Assembly (NCBI RefSeq): GCF_029167105.1
Contig: NZ_JARFML010000004.1
Location: forward strand, 62,001 to 126,000
Reading direction: 5' to 3'
DNA length: 64,000 nt
Origin: Bradyrhizobium yuanmingense
Lineage (GTDB): Bacteria; Pseudomonadota; Alphaproteobacteria; Rhizobiales; Xanthobacteraceae
Position 1 is the stretch's first letter. Every line of letters begins with the position of its first letter. The notes under the pieces are model-generated. The model saw nothing but the letters and a program-made list of their open reading frames with translations. It did not search any database and was not told the DNA's origin. Positions 55,087-63,955 of this stretch are shown one piece after another. Made by a program: the position numbers and the translations under genes.

Positions 55087-56682
55087 ATGAGCATCACCGT
55101 TCGATTTTGCGGTGCCGCCCGCACCGTGACCGGCTCGAGCTATCTGTTCCAGACCGCAAGCGGCTGTTTCCTGGTCGATTGCGGATTGTTCCAGGGCCAG
55201 AAGACGCTGAAGGAGCTCAATTACCGCGCCTTTCCGTTTCGCCCCGCCGACATCGATGCAGTGCTGCTCACGCATGCTCACATCGACCATAGCGGTCTGT
55301 TGCCGAAACTTGTGCGCGCGGGATTCGAGGGGCCGATCCTGGCGACGCGCGGCACGATCGACCTCTGCTCCTACATGCTGCCCGATGCCGGCAACATCCA
55401 GGAATCGGAGGTCAAGCAGCTCAACCGCCGCAACGCCTCGCGCGGGCGCAAGGAGGTCGAGCCGATCTACACGCAGGCCGACGCGATCGCATCGCTGCAA
55501 TCGTTCCGTGCCGTCGACTACGAACGCTGGACCGACGTGATCCCCGGCGTTCGCGCGCGCTACTGGAACGCCGGCCATTTGCTCGGCTCCGCCTCGATCG
55601 AGCTGGAAATCGCCGAGCAAGGCGCGGCGCGGTCGCTGCGCGTGCTCGTCTCCGGCGACGTCGGGCCGGAGGCCAAACTGCTCCAGCCCGATCCCGAGGC
55701 GCCGAGCGATTTCGACTACGTCATCTCGGAATCGACCTATGGCGACCGCGTGCGCCAGGCCACGACACCTGCGCTTCGCCGCAAGCACCTCGCGGCCGAG
55801 GTGCGCGATGCCGCGGCGGCCGGCGGCGCGCTGCTGCTGCCCGCCTTCGCGGTCGAGCGTACCCAGGAGCTGATCGTCGATCTCGTCGACCTGATGGAGC
55901 ACCGCGAGATTCCGACGGCGCCGATCTTCCTCGATTCACCGCTCGCGATCCGCGCGACCGAAGTGTTCCGCCGCCATTCCGAGAGCCTCGATCCGTCGGT
56001 CGACGCCACGCGCCTGCTCAACTCGCCGCATCTGAAGTTCACCGAGACCGCGGACGAGAGCAAGGCGATCATGCGTCTGTCTGGATTTCACCTCATCATC
56101 GCCGCGAGCGGCATGTGCGATGCGGGCCGGATCCGCCATCATCTGAAGCGCTGGCTGTGGAACGAGCGCGCGACCGTGCTTCTGGCCGGCTTCCAGGCCA
56201 ACGGCACGCTCGGCCGCTTCCTCCAGAACGGGGCCAAGGCCGTCCGCATCCAGGGCGACGAGATAAAGGTCGCTGCCCGCATCCGCATGATCGACGAATA
56301 TTCGGGCCATGCCGACGGCGCCGGCATGGCCAGCTGGATCGCGGCGCGACGCCCCATCGCGCGCGGACTGTTCCTGGTCCACGGTGAGGAAGCGGCGGTT
56401 GCGGGCCTGGCGGAGCGCGTCGCCGGGCGGATCATTCCCGGGGCCAGGATCTACCAGCCGCTGCTGGACGACATCTACGAGCTCGCCGCACCCGAACCGC
56501 GCGTGCTCGACCCCGATCATCGCCGACGACTGTCGCCTGAGGCGGTGACTCGTCTCGACTGGCACAATGAGATGTCCGAGCTGATGCTCGACATCAACGA
56601 TCGCGTGGCGGCCGCCGCCGACGACCGCGCCCGCGGCGTGATCATCCGAAAGCTGCGGCGGGCGCTGGAGGAGACGGCGTAG
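55087..56682 (+). CDS. Metallo-beta-lactamase-fold beta-CASP ribonuclease
   Basis: A 531-residue nuclease of the CPSF73-like class. The metal site motif is THAHIDHSG (His63, His65, Asp67, His68), with further ligands in AGHLLGSASIE and SGDVG. The beta-CASP region includes LLLPAFAVERTQELIVDL, FLDSPLAIRATEVF and AASGMCDAGRI. The last motif GHADGAGMASWI is the C-terminal metal ligand. The final 100 residues form an RNA-metabolising C-domain. It follows the AMP phosphorylase gene by 3 bp, pointing to a shared RNA or nucleotide turnover role. Confidence 0.93.
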   Translation: MSITVRFCGAARTVTGSSYLFQTASGCFLVDCGLFQGQKTLKELNYRAFPFRPADIDAVLLTHAHIDHSGLLPKLVRAGFEGPILATRGTIDLCSYMLPDAGNIQESEVKQLNRRNASRGRKEVEPIYTQADAIASLQSFRAVDYERWTDVIPGVRARYWNAGHLLGSASIELEIAEQGAARSLRVLVSGDVGPEAKLLQPDPEAPSDFDYVISESTYGDRVRQATTPALRRKHLAAEVRDAAAAGGALLLPAFAVERTQELIVDLVDLMEHREIPTAPIFLDSPLAIRATEVFRRHSESLDPSVDATRLLNSPHLKFTETADESKAIMRLSGFHLIIAASGMCDAGRIRHHLKRWLWNERATVLLAGFQANGTLGRFLQNGAKAVRIQGDEIKVAARIRMIDEYSGHADGAGMASWIAARRPIARGLFLVHGEEAAVAGLAERVAGRIIPGARIYQPLLDDIYELAAPEPRVLDPDHRRRLSPEAVTRLDWHNEMSELMLDINDRVAAAADDRARGVIIRKLRRALEETA

Positions 56683-56780
56683 ACGCTTTGACGGCCCTCT
56701 TAGTGCTGATATTCTCGGGCGGAACGGGCTCGACGAGCCATGCTGTCAATCGATCAGCCAGCGCTGCCGAGAGGATGCGG

Positions 56781-57191
56781 ATGAGAAGTGTGGTGTTCCT
56801 GGCTCTCGGCCTCATGTTTGTCGGCGTCTGGTCCCACGATAGTGCTAGAGGCCAGACTTCGGTCGTGCCGCCGGTTTCGCTGGCTCCGCCCGATGCATCG
56901 CCGCAACGCCCGAGTGCCACCAAGCCCGCGCGGGTGACGACGAACAGAACTCCACCGATGGCGTCCGGCAGAGAGCCTTCCGTGATTGGCCGGCCTCACC
57001 CGAATCCGGCCGCCGACTACGACGGCTTCAGCGTCGGCACCGTCGATGACGTTGACACGCCGAGCCGCGTGATGCCGCCTGCGCGTTCGCGCGCAGCGAG
57101 GGACGCCAATTCCAATCCAGATGCAAATGGCCTCGATCAGGAAGATGGGGCGTTGAAGCGAAAGCTGATGATCTGCCAGAACTGCAAATAG
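56781..57191 (+). CDS. Exported proline-rich protein with C-terminal Cys-x-x-Cys
   Basis: A 136-residue protein whose ATG at 56781 is preceded by AGAGG at good spacing (an ATG two codons earlier is too close to it). The signal peptide is VVFLALGLMFVGVWSHDSAR. The mature part is Pro/Ser/Arg-rich and disordered, ending KRKLMICQNCK, a CxxC like that of the protein at 32778. Function unknown; metal or redox binding at the C-terminus is a guess. Confidence 0.6.
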   Translation: MRSVVFLALGLMFVGVWSHDSARGQTSVVPPVSLAPPDASPQRPSATKPARVTTNRTPPMASGREPSVIGRPHPNPAADYDGFSVGTVDDVDTPSRVMPPARSRAARDANSNPDANGLDQEDGALKRKLMICQNCK

Positions 57192-57225
57192 GGATGCCGT
57201 TACTTCGAAGGTTCGCTGACGCCGT

Positions 57226-57531
57226 TCACCTGTTCCCAACTTCGACCGCTTCCAAGACCACTGCCGTCCGATCAGCCAGCTCGGGCACTTTGGCCAGGTA
57301 AGCCTGGTAATGCGGCGAGGCTCGGTGAGCTTCGACGGCCGCAACGTCGCGGTACAGTTCGTCGAGAACGTAGCGATCTTCGTTCGATACGTCGCGCCAG
57401 ACATCCCGATGTAAGTTGCCAGGCTCAGCTCTGGAATGCGGTGCCATACCAACAAGCAATGCGCCGAGTTCAGCGGACTTGCCCGGGCGAGCAACCAGGA
57501 TAGCGGTAATCTTGGCTGGCGATTGCGTCAT
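57226..57531 (-). CDS. Antibiotic biosynthesis monooxygenase (ABM) domain protein
   Basis: A 101-residue single-domain protein with the ferredoxin-like ABM/YgiN fold: ITAILVARPGKSAELGALL forms the first strand-helix, then WRDVSNEDRYVLDELYRDV and HYQAYLAKVPEL. Such proteins are cofactor-free monooxygenases, quinol-oxidising enzymes or heme-degrading relatives. The heme ligands of IsdG-type enzymes are not apparent. It precedes a DJ-1/PfpI gene on the same strand, and the two may share a reactive-species detoxification role. Confidence 0.82.
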   Translation of the reverse strand: MTQSPAKITAILVARPGKSAELGALLVGMAPHSRAEPGNLHRDVWRDVSNEDRYVLDELYRDVAAVEAHRASPHYQAYLAKVPELADRTAVVLEAVEVGNR

Positions 57532-57609
57532 TCGATAGCTCCCATGCGAGGGTAAGCGCGGCTTCAGATGCCGAGCCTACCCCTCTCGAATTCCGTACAC
57601 TGCGAATCT

Positions 57610-58299
57610 TCAGATTTTCGCGCCACTGCTCCTATCCTTGAGGGCGGCCAGCAACTCTTTTCCGAGCGCTCCGGCCGACGCGGGGTTCTGCCCCGTGATG
57701 AGCCGGCCGTCGACCACGACGTGAGGCTGCCAATTGGCCGCGGACGAGTACTCGGCACCCTCTGCCCTCAGCGCATCCTCGAGCTCGTAAGGCACATCGT
57801 CGCGGGCGTAGTCGTACTCTTCCTTCCTCGAGAAGGACGTGAGCTTCTTGCCGCGCACGAACGGGACGCCATCGCCAAGGTCAACGCCAAGCAGTGCGCA
57901 CGGCCCGTGACAAACAGCGGCGACGAGTTTGCCGGTGCTCCAGGCACGCACAACGGCACTCTGGACCGCTGCATTGCGCTGGATGTCCACCATGGGCCCA
58001 AGACCGCCGGGCACCAGGATGGCGTCGTAGTCGGCGGCGTCCACATCTGGCAATTTGCGACTGTGATTCAAGCGGCGAAAGGCTTTGCTCGCGAGGAAGT
58101 CCTTCTGAGCGGGATCTTTCTCGTCATACGCATCATAAGGCGTCCACCCGCCGGCCGGCGACGCGAACTCCACCGCGACCCCAGCCTTGTCGAGCACCTC
58201 GAAAGGATGGGCGACCTCAGCGAAGAAGAAGCCGGTCTTGCGACTATGCGGGCCGATCACGGCTGCGTTGGTGACAATGAAGAGGACATGTTGGGTCAT
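57610..58299 (-). CDS. DJ-1/PfpI family protein (Hsp31-like)
   Basis: A 229-residue member of the DJ-1/PfpI superfamily from the ATG at 58299. The nucleophile elbow is AAVCHGPCALL with Cys130 and His131, and the supporting glutamate is Glu28 (FFFAEVAHPFEVL). The insert typical of Hsp31/HchA-like proteins is present. Relatives act as glyoxalase III, deglycase or chaperone. Its neighbour is the ABM protein, 79 bp downstream on the same strand. Confidence 0.88.
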   Translation of the reverse strand: MTQHVLFIVTNAAVIGPHSRKTGFFFAEVAHPFEVLDKAGVAVEFASPAGGWTPYDAYDEKDPAQKDFLASKAFRRLNHSRKLPDVDAADYDAILVPGGLGPMVDIQRNAAVQSAVVRAWSTGKLVAAVCHGPCALLGVDLGDGVPFVRGKKLTSFSRKEEYDYARDDVPYELEDALRAEGAEYSSAANWQPHVVVDGRLITGQNPASAGALGKELLAALKDRSSGAKI

Positions 58300-58429
58300 G
58301 GTTTTCTCCGTTCGATAACGCTGTTGCATTCAGATAGCCGGAACACCACGAGTGGCCGACCGATATTGTTCGTTGTCGGGATCCCGGCTCTACGATTGGG
58401 ATCGCCTTGGCGCGACGTAAGAGAACGCA

Positions 58430-59062
58430 TTAGTTCGGACAGGGCTGCCCGGCTGCGCCCCACATCGCCATGTCCTTGACGTGATCCTCGAAGGTGCCCG
58501 GCGGCGTCGAGCGGCCGGCTCCAGGCGCCCAGCCGCGCGGAATGAAGCCGCTCAGCGAGGCATCGTGCCGTAAGTGTCCGACGAGACCGGCGGCGTCGCG
58601 GCCGCCATTGCGCTTGGGATCTTTCAGTTGCGCGCAGATCTCGGCCCCGCTCTTGCCGAACCAGATGAAAGCCACCGGGGCGAGCTGCCAGTCGATGCCG
58701 GCGCGCGGCGGCGACGGCGACGGCTCGTTCGCCTGGGTGGAGGTCATATGGCAGGTCGAGCAGGGGATCGCTTCCGCTCCGATGCGGCTCTCGCCGCCAT
58801 GGATGTTCATGCCATGCGGACGGGGCTTGGTCTCGCCGGCCGGCGTCCAGATCGGGATGGCCTTGGCATCGACATGGCAGTTGGCACACCGTGGATGTGT
58901 CACGACGGCCTCGATCCGTTTCCACGCCTCCAACCCCTCGGCGCGGCTGACACTGCCGCGCGGCAGCACGTCCTTGGCGGCCTCATCCTTGGCCGCGACG
59001 ATCCCGGTAAGGGCCGCGACGGCTGAGGCTGCCAAGACCAACGCGATCAGAGATCTCTGCAT
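58430..59062 (-). CDS. Exported diheme cytochrome c
   Basis: A periplasmic cytochrome of 210 residues with a signal peptide (IALVLAASAVAALTGIVAAK). Two heme sites are CANCH (59-63) and CSTCH (101-105). It is the third gene after the iron-sulfur and molybdenum subunits of a xanthine-dehydrogenase-like enzyme and presumably accepts its electrons. It ends FEDHVKDMAMWGAAGQPCPN. The gap to the molybdenum subunit is 9 bp. Confidence 0.88.
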   Translation of the reverse strand: MQRSLIALVLAASAVAALTGIVAAKDEAAKDVLPRGSVSRAEGLEAWKRIEAVVTHPRCANCHVDAKAIPIWTPAGETKPRPHGMNIHGGESRIGAEAIPCSTCHMTSTQANEPSPSPPRAGIDWQLAPVAFIWFGKSGAEICAQLKDPKRNGGRDAAGLVGHLRHDASLSGFIPRGWAPGAGRSTPPGTFEDHVKDMAMWGAAGQPCPN

Positions 59063-59071
59063 GGCCCCGTC

Positions 59072-61327
59072 TCACACGAAATCGATGAACTTGTTGAAAG
59101 GCATTTCGCGGATGCGCTTTCCGGTCGCCGCGAAGATCGCATTGGCGAGCGCAGGCGCTGCGGGAGGCACCGGCGGCTCTCCGAGGCCCCTCACCTTCGG
59201 ATCGTTCTCGAGCCCGCGAACTTCGATGACCGGGCATTGGTAGATCCGCATCGCCTCATGGTGATTGTAATTGGTCTGCTGCGCTGCGCCTTTCGAGTAG
59301 GTGAGCTCGCAGTTCATGGCGTGGCCAAGCCCCCAGACGACGCCGCCCTGGACCTGGTTCTCGAAGTTGACGGGATCGATCACCTTGCCGACGTCGACCG
59401 CGACCCAGACCTTGTCGATCCTGATGCCCCGGTCCGTCGCCGTCACCTCGACGACCTCGGCAACCGGCGTCCCGAACGACTCCACGAAGGCGACGCCGCG
59501 GCCCCTGCCGTTACCGAGCGGTCCTTTCCAATTCGACATCTCGGCAAGCGTCTCCAGCAGCTTGCGATAATGCGGCACATTGCACATCGCGATGCGCGCC
59601 TTCATGGGATCGAGGCCGGCTGCGTGGATCAATTCGTCAATGAAGCTTTCGGTGAAGAAGCCGGCCGTGGACGCTCCCACGGACCGCCACGTGGTGCACG
59701 GCGACAGCCCTTGCGCCTCGTAGCTGGTGGCACGGAAATTGGGGATGTCGTAATAGACGTTCCACGTGCCGGCGGCCAATTGAGGATCGGGATCCTTCGA
59801 GGGTGCACCCATGCGCTCGAGCAGTCCTTTGAACGGCGCCGTCGATGCCAATTGCAGGTCGGTCGCAACGATCCTGCCGTTGGCGACGCTCCCCCTGTGG
59901 CGAGCGATCGCAATCTGCCTGGGAATATCCTGGAGAAAGTCTTCCTCGCGCGAGAAGACAAGCTTGATCGGCGTCCCGCGCATCTGGTTGGCGATCTCGG
60001 CGAGCACACGGACGTTCTCGAATTCAAGACGATGGCCGAAGCTTCCGCCGGTCCATTGATTGTGGAAGGTGACCTGCTCCGGCTTGAGGCCGATCGCATT
60101 CGCCGCGATGGCTTGCACCGCCTGCGGGCTCTGATGGCCAACCCAGATTTCCATGCCCTTGTCGGTGACGAGACCGATCCCGTTCAGCGGCTCGAGCGGC
60201 TGATGCGCCACGTAAGGAGCGCGATATTCGGCTTCGACCAGCTTGCCCCTCTTCAGGCCGGCTTCGACGTCGCCGACCGTCCGCCACTCCTTGCCGAGGA
60301 GTTCGGGCTTGAACGAGGATTCCAGCACCTTCCAATGGTCGGCCTGCTCGGCGGGATAGGCCGAGGGCGCCCACTCGCAAGCGATGGCGTCGACCGCCTT
60401 CATCGCGTACCAGCTGTTGGTGGCGATCACCGCAACGCCGTTCTTGATCTCGAGGATCTTCTTCACGCCCGGCATCGCGCGCGCCTTGCTGGCGTCGTAG
60501 GATTTCAGCGGCTGTCCCTTGCCGGGGTTCAGCTTGACGGAGGCGTAGAGCATGCCCTCCATCTTCAGATCGATGCCGAATTGCAGTTCGCCCATCACTT
60601 TGGCGCGCACGTCGAGGCGCGTCATCGGCTTGCCCAGCATGCGCCATGTCGAGGGATCGCGCGGCTGCGCATCGAGCACCGGCGGAATTCTTGCGGCCTC
60701 GGCCGCCAGCGAGACGTACGGAATTTTGCTTCCGTCAGGCAGGATCACGTGGCCGGATTGCGTGCGGATGTCGGCGACGGCGACGCCCGAACGTTTGGCC
60801 GCAGCTGCCTTCAACGTCTCACGCGCAACTGCCCCTGCCACGCGCAGCTTGTCATAGGTGTCCGGGATCGTGCTCGAGCCGCCCGTCATCTGCAGGCCGG
60901 ATTTTCGAAGACTTTCCAGCGCCGCAGCGCGTGCCGCTTCGGCCTCAGGACTCTGGTCCGCGGCCAGGAACGGCGCCAGTTCCTCCTTGAATCCGGTGTT
61001 GAAGTAAGCGGGACTCGGTCCGGCGAAGCGGACTTCGAACTGGCCGGGGTCGAGGTCCATCTCCTCGGCGATCATGATCGGCTGCACCGAGCCGACGCCC
61101 TGGCCGATGTCAGCGTGTTGCGCGATCAGCGTGATCTTGTCGGGGCTGATCTCGACCCATGGATTGAAGGTCACCGAATTCGCGCCGAGGCCGGCGGCCA
61201 GCGGATTGCCCTCGGCGCTCGGCGCGGCCGCTTCGGCCCGACCATAGGCACCGAAGGCGATGCCACCAGCGACGGCGGCAGAGCCGAAAACGAAAGCCCG
61301 ACGCGAAAGGGTCTGCATGTGGCCCAT
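59072..61327 (-). CDS. Xanthine dehydrogenase-family molybdopterin subunit (IorB-like), Tat-exported
   Basis: The large molybdenum subunit (751 residues) of an isoquinoline-1-oxidoreductase-like hydroxylase. The Tat signal SRRAFVFGSAAVAGG exports it, folded with cofactor, to the periplasm. Family features include PWVEISPDKITLIAQHADIG at the start, WTGGSFGHRLEF (molybdenum-site Gly/Phe), and GVVWGLGHAMNCELTY near the end. The usual glutamate is in the GEPPVPPAAPALANAIFAAT segment. The ATG at 61327 has GGAG in good position. With the 2Fe-2S subunit upstream and the cytochrome downstream it forms an exported electron-transfer chain. The substrate (an aldehyde or N-heterocycle) is not predictable. 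Confidence 0.92.
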   Translation of the reverse strand: MGHMQTLSRRAFVFGSAAVAGGIAFGAYGRAEAAAPSAEGNPLAAGLGANSVTFNPWVEISPDKITLIAQHADIGQGVGSVQPIMIAEEMDLDPGQFEVRFAGPSPAYFNTGFKEELAPFLAADQSPEAEAARAAALESLRKSGLQMTGGSSTIPDTYDKLRVAGAVARETLKAAAAKRSGVAVADIRTQSGHVILPDGSKIPYVSLAAEAARIPPVLDAQPRDPSTWRMLGKPMTRLDVRAKVMGELQFGIDLKMEGMLYASVKLNPGKGQPLKSYDASKARAMPGVKKILEIKNGVAVIATNSWYAMKAVDAIACEWAPSAYPAEQADHWKVLESSFKPELLGKEWRTVGDVEAGLKRGKLVEAEYRAPYVAHQPLEPLNGIGLVTDKGMEIWVGHQSPQAVQAIAANAIGLKPEQVTFHNQWTGGSFGHRLEFENVRVLAEIANQMRGTPIKLVFSREEDFLQDIPRQIAIARHRGSVANGRIVATDLQLASTAPFKGLLERMGAPSKDPDPQLAAGTWNVYYDIPNFRATSYEAQGLSPCTTWRSVGASTAGFFTESFIDELIHAAGLDPMKARIAMCNVPHYRKLLETLAEMSNWKGPLGNGRGRGVAFVESFGTPVAEVVEVTATDRGIRIDKVWVAVDVGKVIDPVNFENQVQGGVVWGLGHAMNCELTYSKGAAQQTNYNHHEAMRIYQCPVIEVRGLENDPKVRGLGEPPVPPAAPALANAIFAATGKRIREMPFNKFIDFV

Positions 61328-61328
61328 C

Positions 61329-61793
61329 TCACTTCTCCGCCATCTTGTTCGCCGCAGCGGCGTGGATGGCAGCGCGAATGCGCGGATAGGTGCCGCAGCG
61401 GCAGAGATTGCCGGACATCACCTGATTGATCTGCTCGTCGGTTGGCTTGGGGATCAATCTGAGAAGCGCGATCGCCTGCATGATCTGTCCGGTCTGGCAG
61501 TAACCGCATTGCGGCACCTGATGCTCGATCCAGGCCTGCAGGACCGGATTTTGATCCTTGTTGTGCAGTCCTTCGAGCGTGATGACCGATTTGCCCGCAA
61601 CCTCGCCAATATGGGACTGGCAGGACCGCACCGCCTTGCCGTCGATATGAACGGTGCAAGCACCGCACTGCGCGACCCCGCAGCCGTATTTGGCGCTCGT
61701 GATGCCGAGCTCGTCACGCAGCACCCACAACAGCGGCATCTCGGGAACGACGTCCACCTGGCGCTTGGTCCCGTTCACCGTGAGCTCGATCAT
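61329..61793 (-). CDS. 2Fe-2S subunit of molybdenum hydroxylase (IorA-like)
   Basis: A 154-residue small subunit with two [2Fe-2S] clusters. The plant-ferredoxin-like cluster has Cys38, 43, 46 and 58 ([12 protein letters not shown] and RSCQS). The second, helical cluster has Cys96, 99, 131 and 133 (CGYCQTGQ and [10 protein letters not shown]). It lacks its own signal peptide and is presumably exported bound to the Tat-tagged large subunit, whose gene starts 1 bp downstream of its stop. Confidence 0.94.
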   Translation of the reverse strand: MIELTVNGTKRQVDVVPEMPLLWVLRDELGITSAKYGCGVAQCGACTVHIDGKAVRSCQSHIGEVAGKSVITLEGLHNKDQNPVLQAWIEHQVPQCGYCQTGQIMQAIALLRLIPKPTDEQINQVMSGNLCRCGTYPRIRAAIHAAAANKMAEK

Positions 61794-61811
61794 GTCGATA
61801 CATCCTCTAGA

Positions 61812-62810
61812 CTAGCTGGTCGCCGCAACAGCACTGCCCGATGCAAGTTGAGCCGTATTTCCGAATCCTGCTGCATCATGCGCAATCCCTGCGGAATGGC
61901 TTTCGGCCCAACCGGATTTCACCTCGGCCTGGCCGCAGCACAATTCGCGATACTGCCCCGGCGTGAGATTTGCGGCCTTGCGGAAAACGCGTGTGAAATT
62001 GGCCTGCGAGCCGAAGCCGAACTCCAGGGCAATCTCGACCAGCGAAAGATGGTCACGCGCGAGCTCCTGTCGCGCGGCGTGGACGCGGCGATCGGTGACG
62101 TAACGGTGCGGTGACAGTCCGGTCGCCTCGCGAAACAGCCGGGAAAAATGATAGGGGCTGAGGCAGGCCTGGGCCGCCAGATCCTCGAGCCTGACATCGC
62201 TGCCGAGAGACGCCTCGATATAGTCCAGCACGCGCTGGAGGCGCCGCGTGTCGAGCGCCGGCGACTTGTCGGGCGCGCGCCAACGGTCGATCGTGTAATT
62301 GCCCAGAAGATGCGCCGCAAGCGCGACCTGGATCCCCTCCACGAACAGCGCGTCGGTCGGCTGGTGCGGGCGATGGAGCAGATCCCGAAGCGGCGAGCAG
62401 ATATGGAAGAGCACCTGGTCCGCCAGGCCGTGAGCGTAGGCGATCTCGACCTGTGCGGGATCGATGCCGAAATCCGCAAGTGCGCTGTGGTCCAGCAGCG
62501 CCGGCGGCAGATAGAGATGAAGACATTCCATCCGGTCGGAAAGCTCGAGATGGCTCTCCTGCGTCCCCACGGGCACGAGATAACTCATGCCCGGACGCGC
62601 GAGGCTTTTCTGGACTTCGCCGTTGCCAGCGCGGCACACCATGCCGCCGCCCGACAGCAGAATAATGAGCTCGGTGCAGATGGGAACGGGCGTTGCCTGA
62701 CTGCCCGCCTCGAACTTGCGATGCTCGATGCTCAGCCCGGGCCAATCATTGGCCGCCGCGAGCTTCTCGCTGTTCTTGTACTTCTGATCTCCATGCGTCA
62801 CGAGCGCCAT
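61812..62810 (-). CDS. AraC-family transcriptional regulator next to the molybdenum hydroxylase operon
   Basis: A regulator of 332 residues from the ATG at 62810, which has GGAGGT a few nt upstream; a GTG one codon earlier is an alternative. The C-terminal AraC double HTH (about 195-290) reads LEDLAAQACLSPYHFSRLFR and VEIALEFGFGSQANFTRVFR. The N-terminal cupin-like domain senses an effector. It is 18 bp upstream of the hydroxylase operon on the same strand, so it may be cotranscribed with and control it. Confidence 0.9.
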   Translation of the reverse strand: MALVTHGDQKYKNSEKLAAANDWPGLSIEHRKFEAGSQATPVPICTELIILLSGGGMVCRAGNGEVQKSLARPGMSYLVPVGTQESHLELSDRMECLHLYLPPALLDHSALADFGIDPAQVEIAYAHGLADQVLFHICSPLRDLLHRPHQPTDALFVEGIQVALAAHLLGNYTIDRWRAPDKSPALDTRRLQRVLDYIEASLGSDVRLEDLAAQACLSPYHFSRLFREATGLSPHRYVTDRRVHAARQELARDHLSLVEIALEFGFGSQANFTRVFRKAANLTPGQYRELCCGQAEVKSGWAESHSAGIAHDAAGFGNTAQLASGSAVAATS

Positions 62811-63144
62811 CACGACCTCCGCTTCGTTGCGGCGAATCCCGGCCCCGTATCGCGCGAGCGATCATTCCATCCGGTGGTGAGTTGCAGCCCCGGTCACTGC
62901 CACGCCGATTGCGAATTACTCACAAGCCGCGCCAGCGAAGTCCAGAGGCGGCACGGTTAAAAGAGGTAAAAGCCAGCCAAGGCAAAGGCTTGGAGCCAGG
63001 CGTGTTCGGCTTCGAAAGCCGATCGTCGCACCTCAGCAAGATGCGTGCGTCATCGCGCAGGAATCGGAAATATCGCAATGCGGGCGTGCGCTAGTGAAGG
63101 GCGCATCAACGGCAATGTCGCCGTGTCGAGGACAGGAGCCTGAT
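62811..63144. other. Divergent intergenic region (promoters presumed)
   Basis: A 334-bp gap between the AraC gene (minus) and the hydrolase gene (plus). It must contain promoters for both, but no confident -35/-10 pair was identified. A T-arm-like hairpin at 63006-63022 (TCGGC TTCGAAA GCCGA) is present but is not part of a recognisable tRNA. Confidence 0.5.
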
Positions 63145-63900
63145 ATGAAGTCGCTTACCTCCGCGCTTGCCGCGTTGTCGATCGCAACCGCCGTCCCCGC
63201 GGCCGCGGCCGATAGGAATGTTTCGATTGTTCTCGTGCACGGCGCCTTCGTCGATGGCTCGGGCTGGAAGGACACCTACAGCATCCTCTCGGAGGCGGGC
63301 TATGAAGTGCTCGTCGTCCAGCAACCGACCATCACGCTTCGAGACGATGTCGCGGAGACCGAGCGCGTGATCGCCAAGGCGCGGCATCCGGTCATTCTCG
63401 TCGGGCATTCCTATGGTGGAATGGTCATCACGGAAGCCGGCGACAATCCGAAGGTTCTCAGCCTGGTCTATCTCGCCGCCTTTGCTCCCGACGCAGGAGA
63501 GTCCGTCAGTACGCTGGCGGAAGCCCCAGTGCCCGCCGGCGAGCACAAAGCTCCGCTGGTCACCGAGGGCAATTATCTGCTCGTCGACCGCGCAAAATTC
63601 CCCACCTCTTTCGCGGCCGATGTCGATGCGGCCACGACCCGCTTCATGGGCGCCGCGCAGCTGCCGTGGGGACTGCAGGCGGTGCAGACCAAGGTCGATC
63701 GCGTGGCCTGGAAGACCAAGCCGACCTATTACATGGTGACGAGCGAGGATCACATGATCCCGCCGACGGCACAGCGCACCATGGCCAAGCGCTCGGGCGC
63801 GAAGGTGACGGAGATGAAGAGCAGCCACGCGGTGATGCTGTCGCATCCGCGCGAAGTCGCGGCGTTCATCAGAAGCGCAGATACGTCCGCGACCGACTGA
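63145..63900 (+). CDS. Exported alpha/beta hydrolase (paralogue of the one at 11993)
   Basis: A 251-residue exported hydrolase from the ATG at 63145 (AGGAG 7 nt upstream). The signal peptide ends VPAAAA. The fold shows LVHGAFVDGSGW (oxyanion loop), GHSYGG with nucleophile Ser89, and a histidine in KSSHAVMLSHP. It is clearly related to the protein at 11993 (VHGAxVDxSGW, GHSYGG, AWKTKP shared). Substrate unknown. Confidence 0.9.
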   Translation: MKSLTSALAALSIATAVPAAAADRNVSIVLVHGAFVDGSGWKDTYSILSEAGYEVLVVQQPTITLRDDVAETERVIAKARHPVILVGHSYGGMVITEAGDNPKVLSLVYLAAFAPDAGESVSTLAEAPVPAGEHKAPLVTEGNYLLVDRAKFPTSFAADVDAATTRFMGAAQLPWGLQAVQTKVDRVAWKTKPTYYMVTSEDHMIPPTAQRTMAKRSGAKVTEMKSSHAVMLSHPREVAAFIRSADTSATD

Positions 63901-63955
63901 GATCGGCTGCGCCGCACACCGACGGACTTTCCTGCCGCAGACAAGGACTCGCAAC

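Noticed and set aside
62990..63030. tRNA-like T-arm (TCGGC TTCGAAA GCCGA) followed by a possible acceptor strand
   Set aside because: Position 60 of the loop is a purine, the 5' acceptor strand pairs at only 5 of 7 positions, and no normal anticodon arm could be drawn. Treated as a chance hairpin or unrecognisable remnant.
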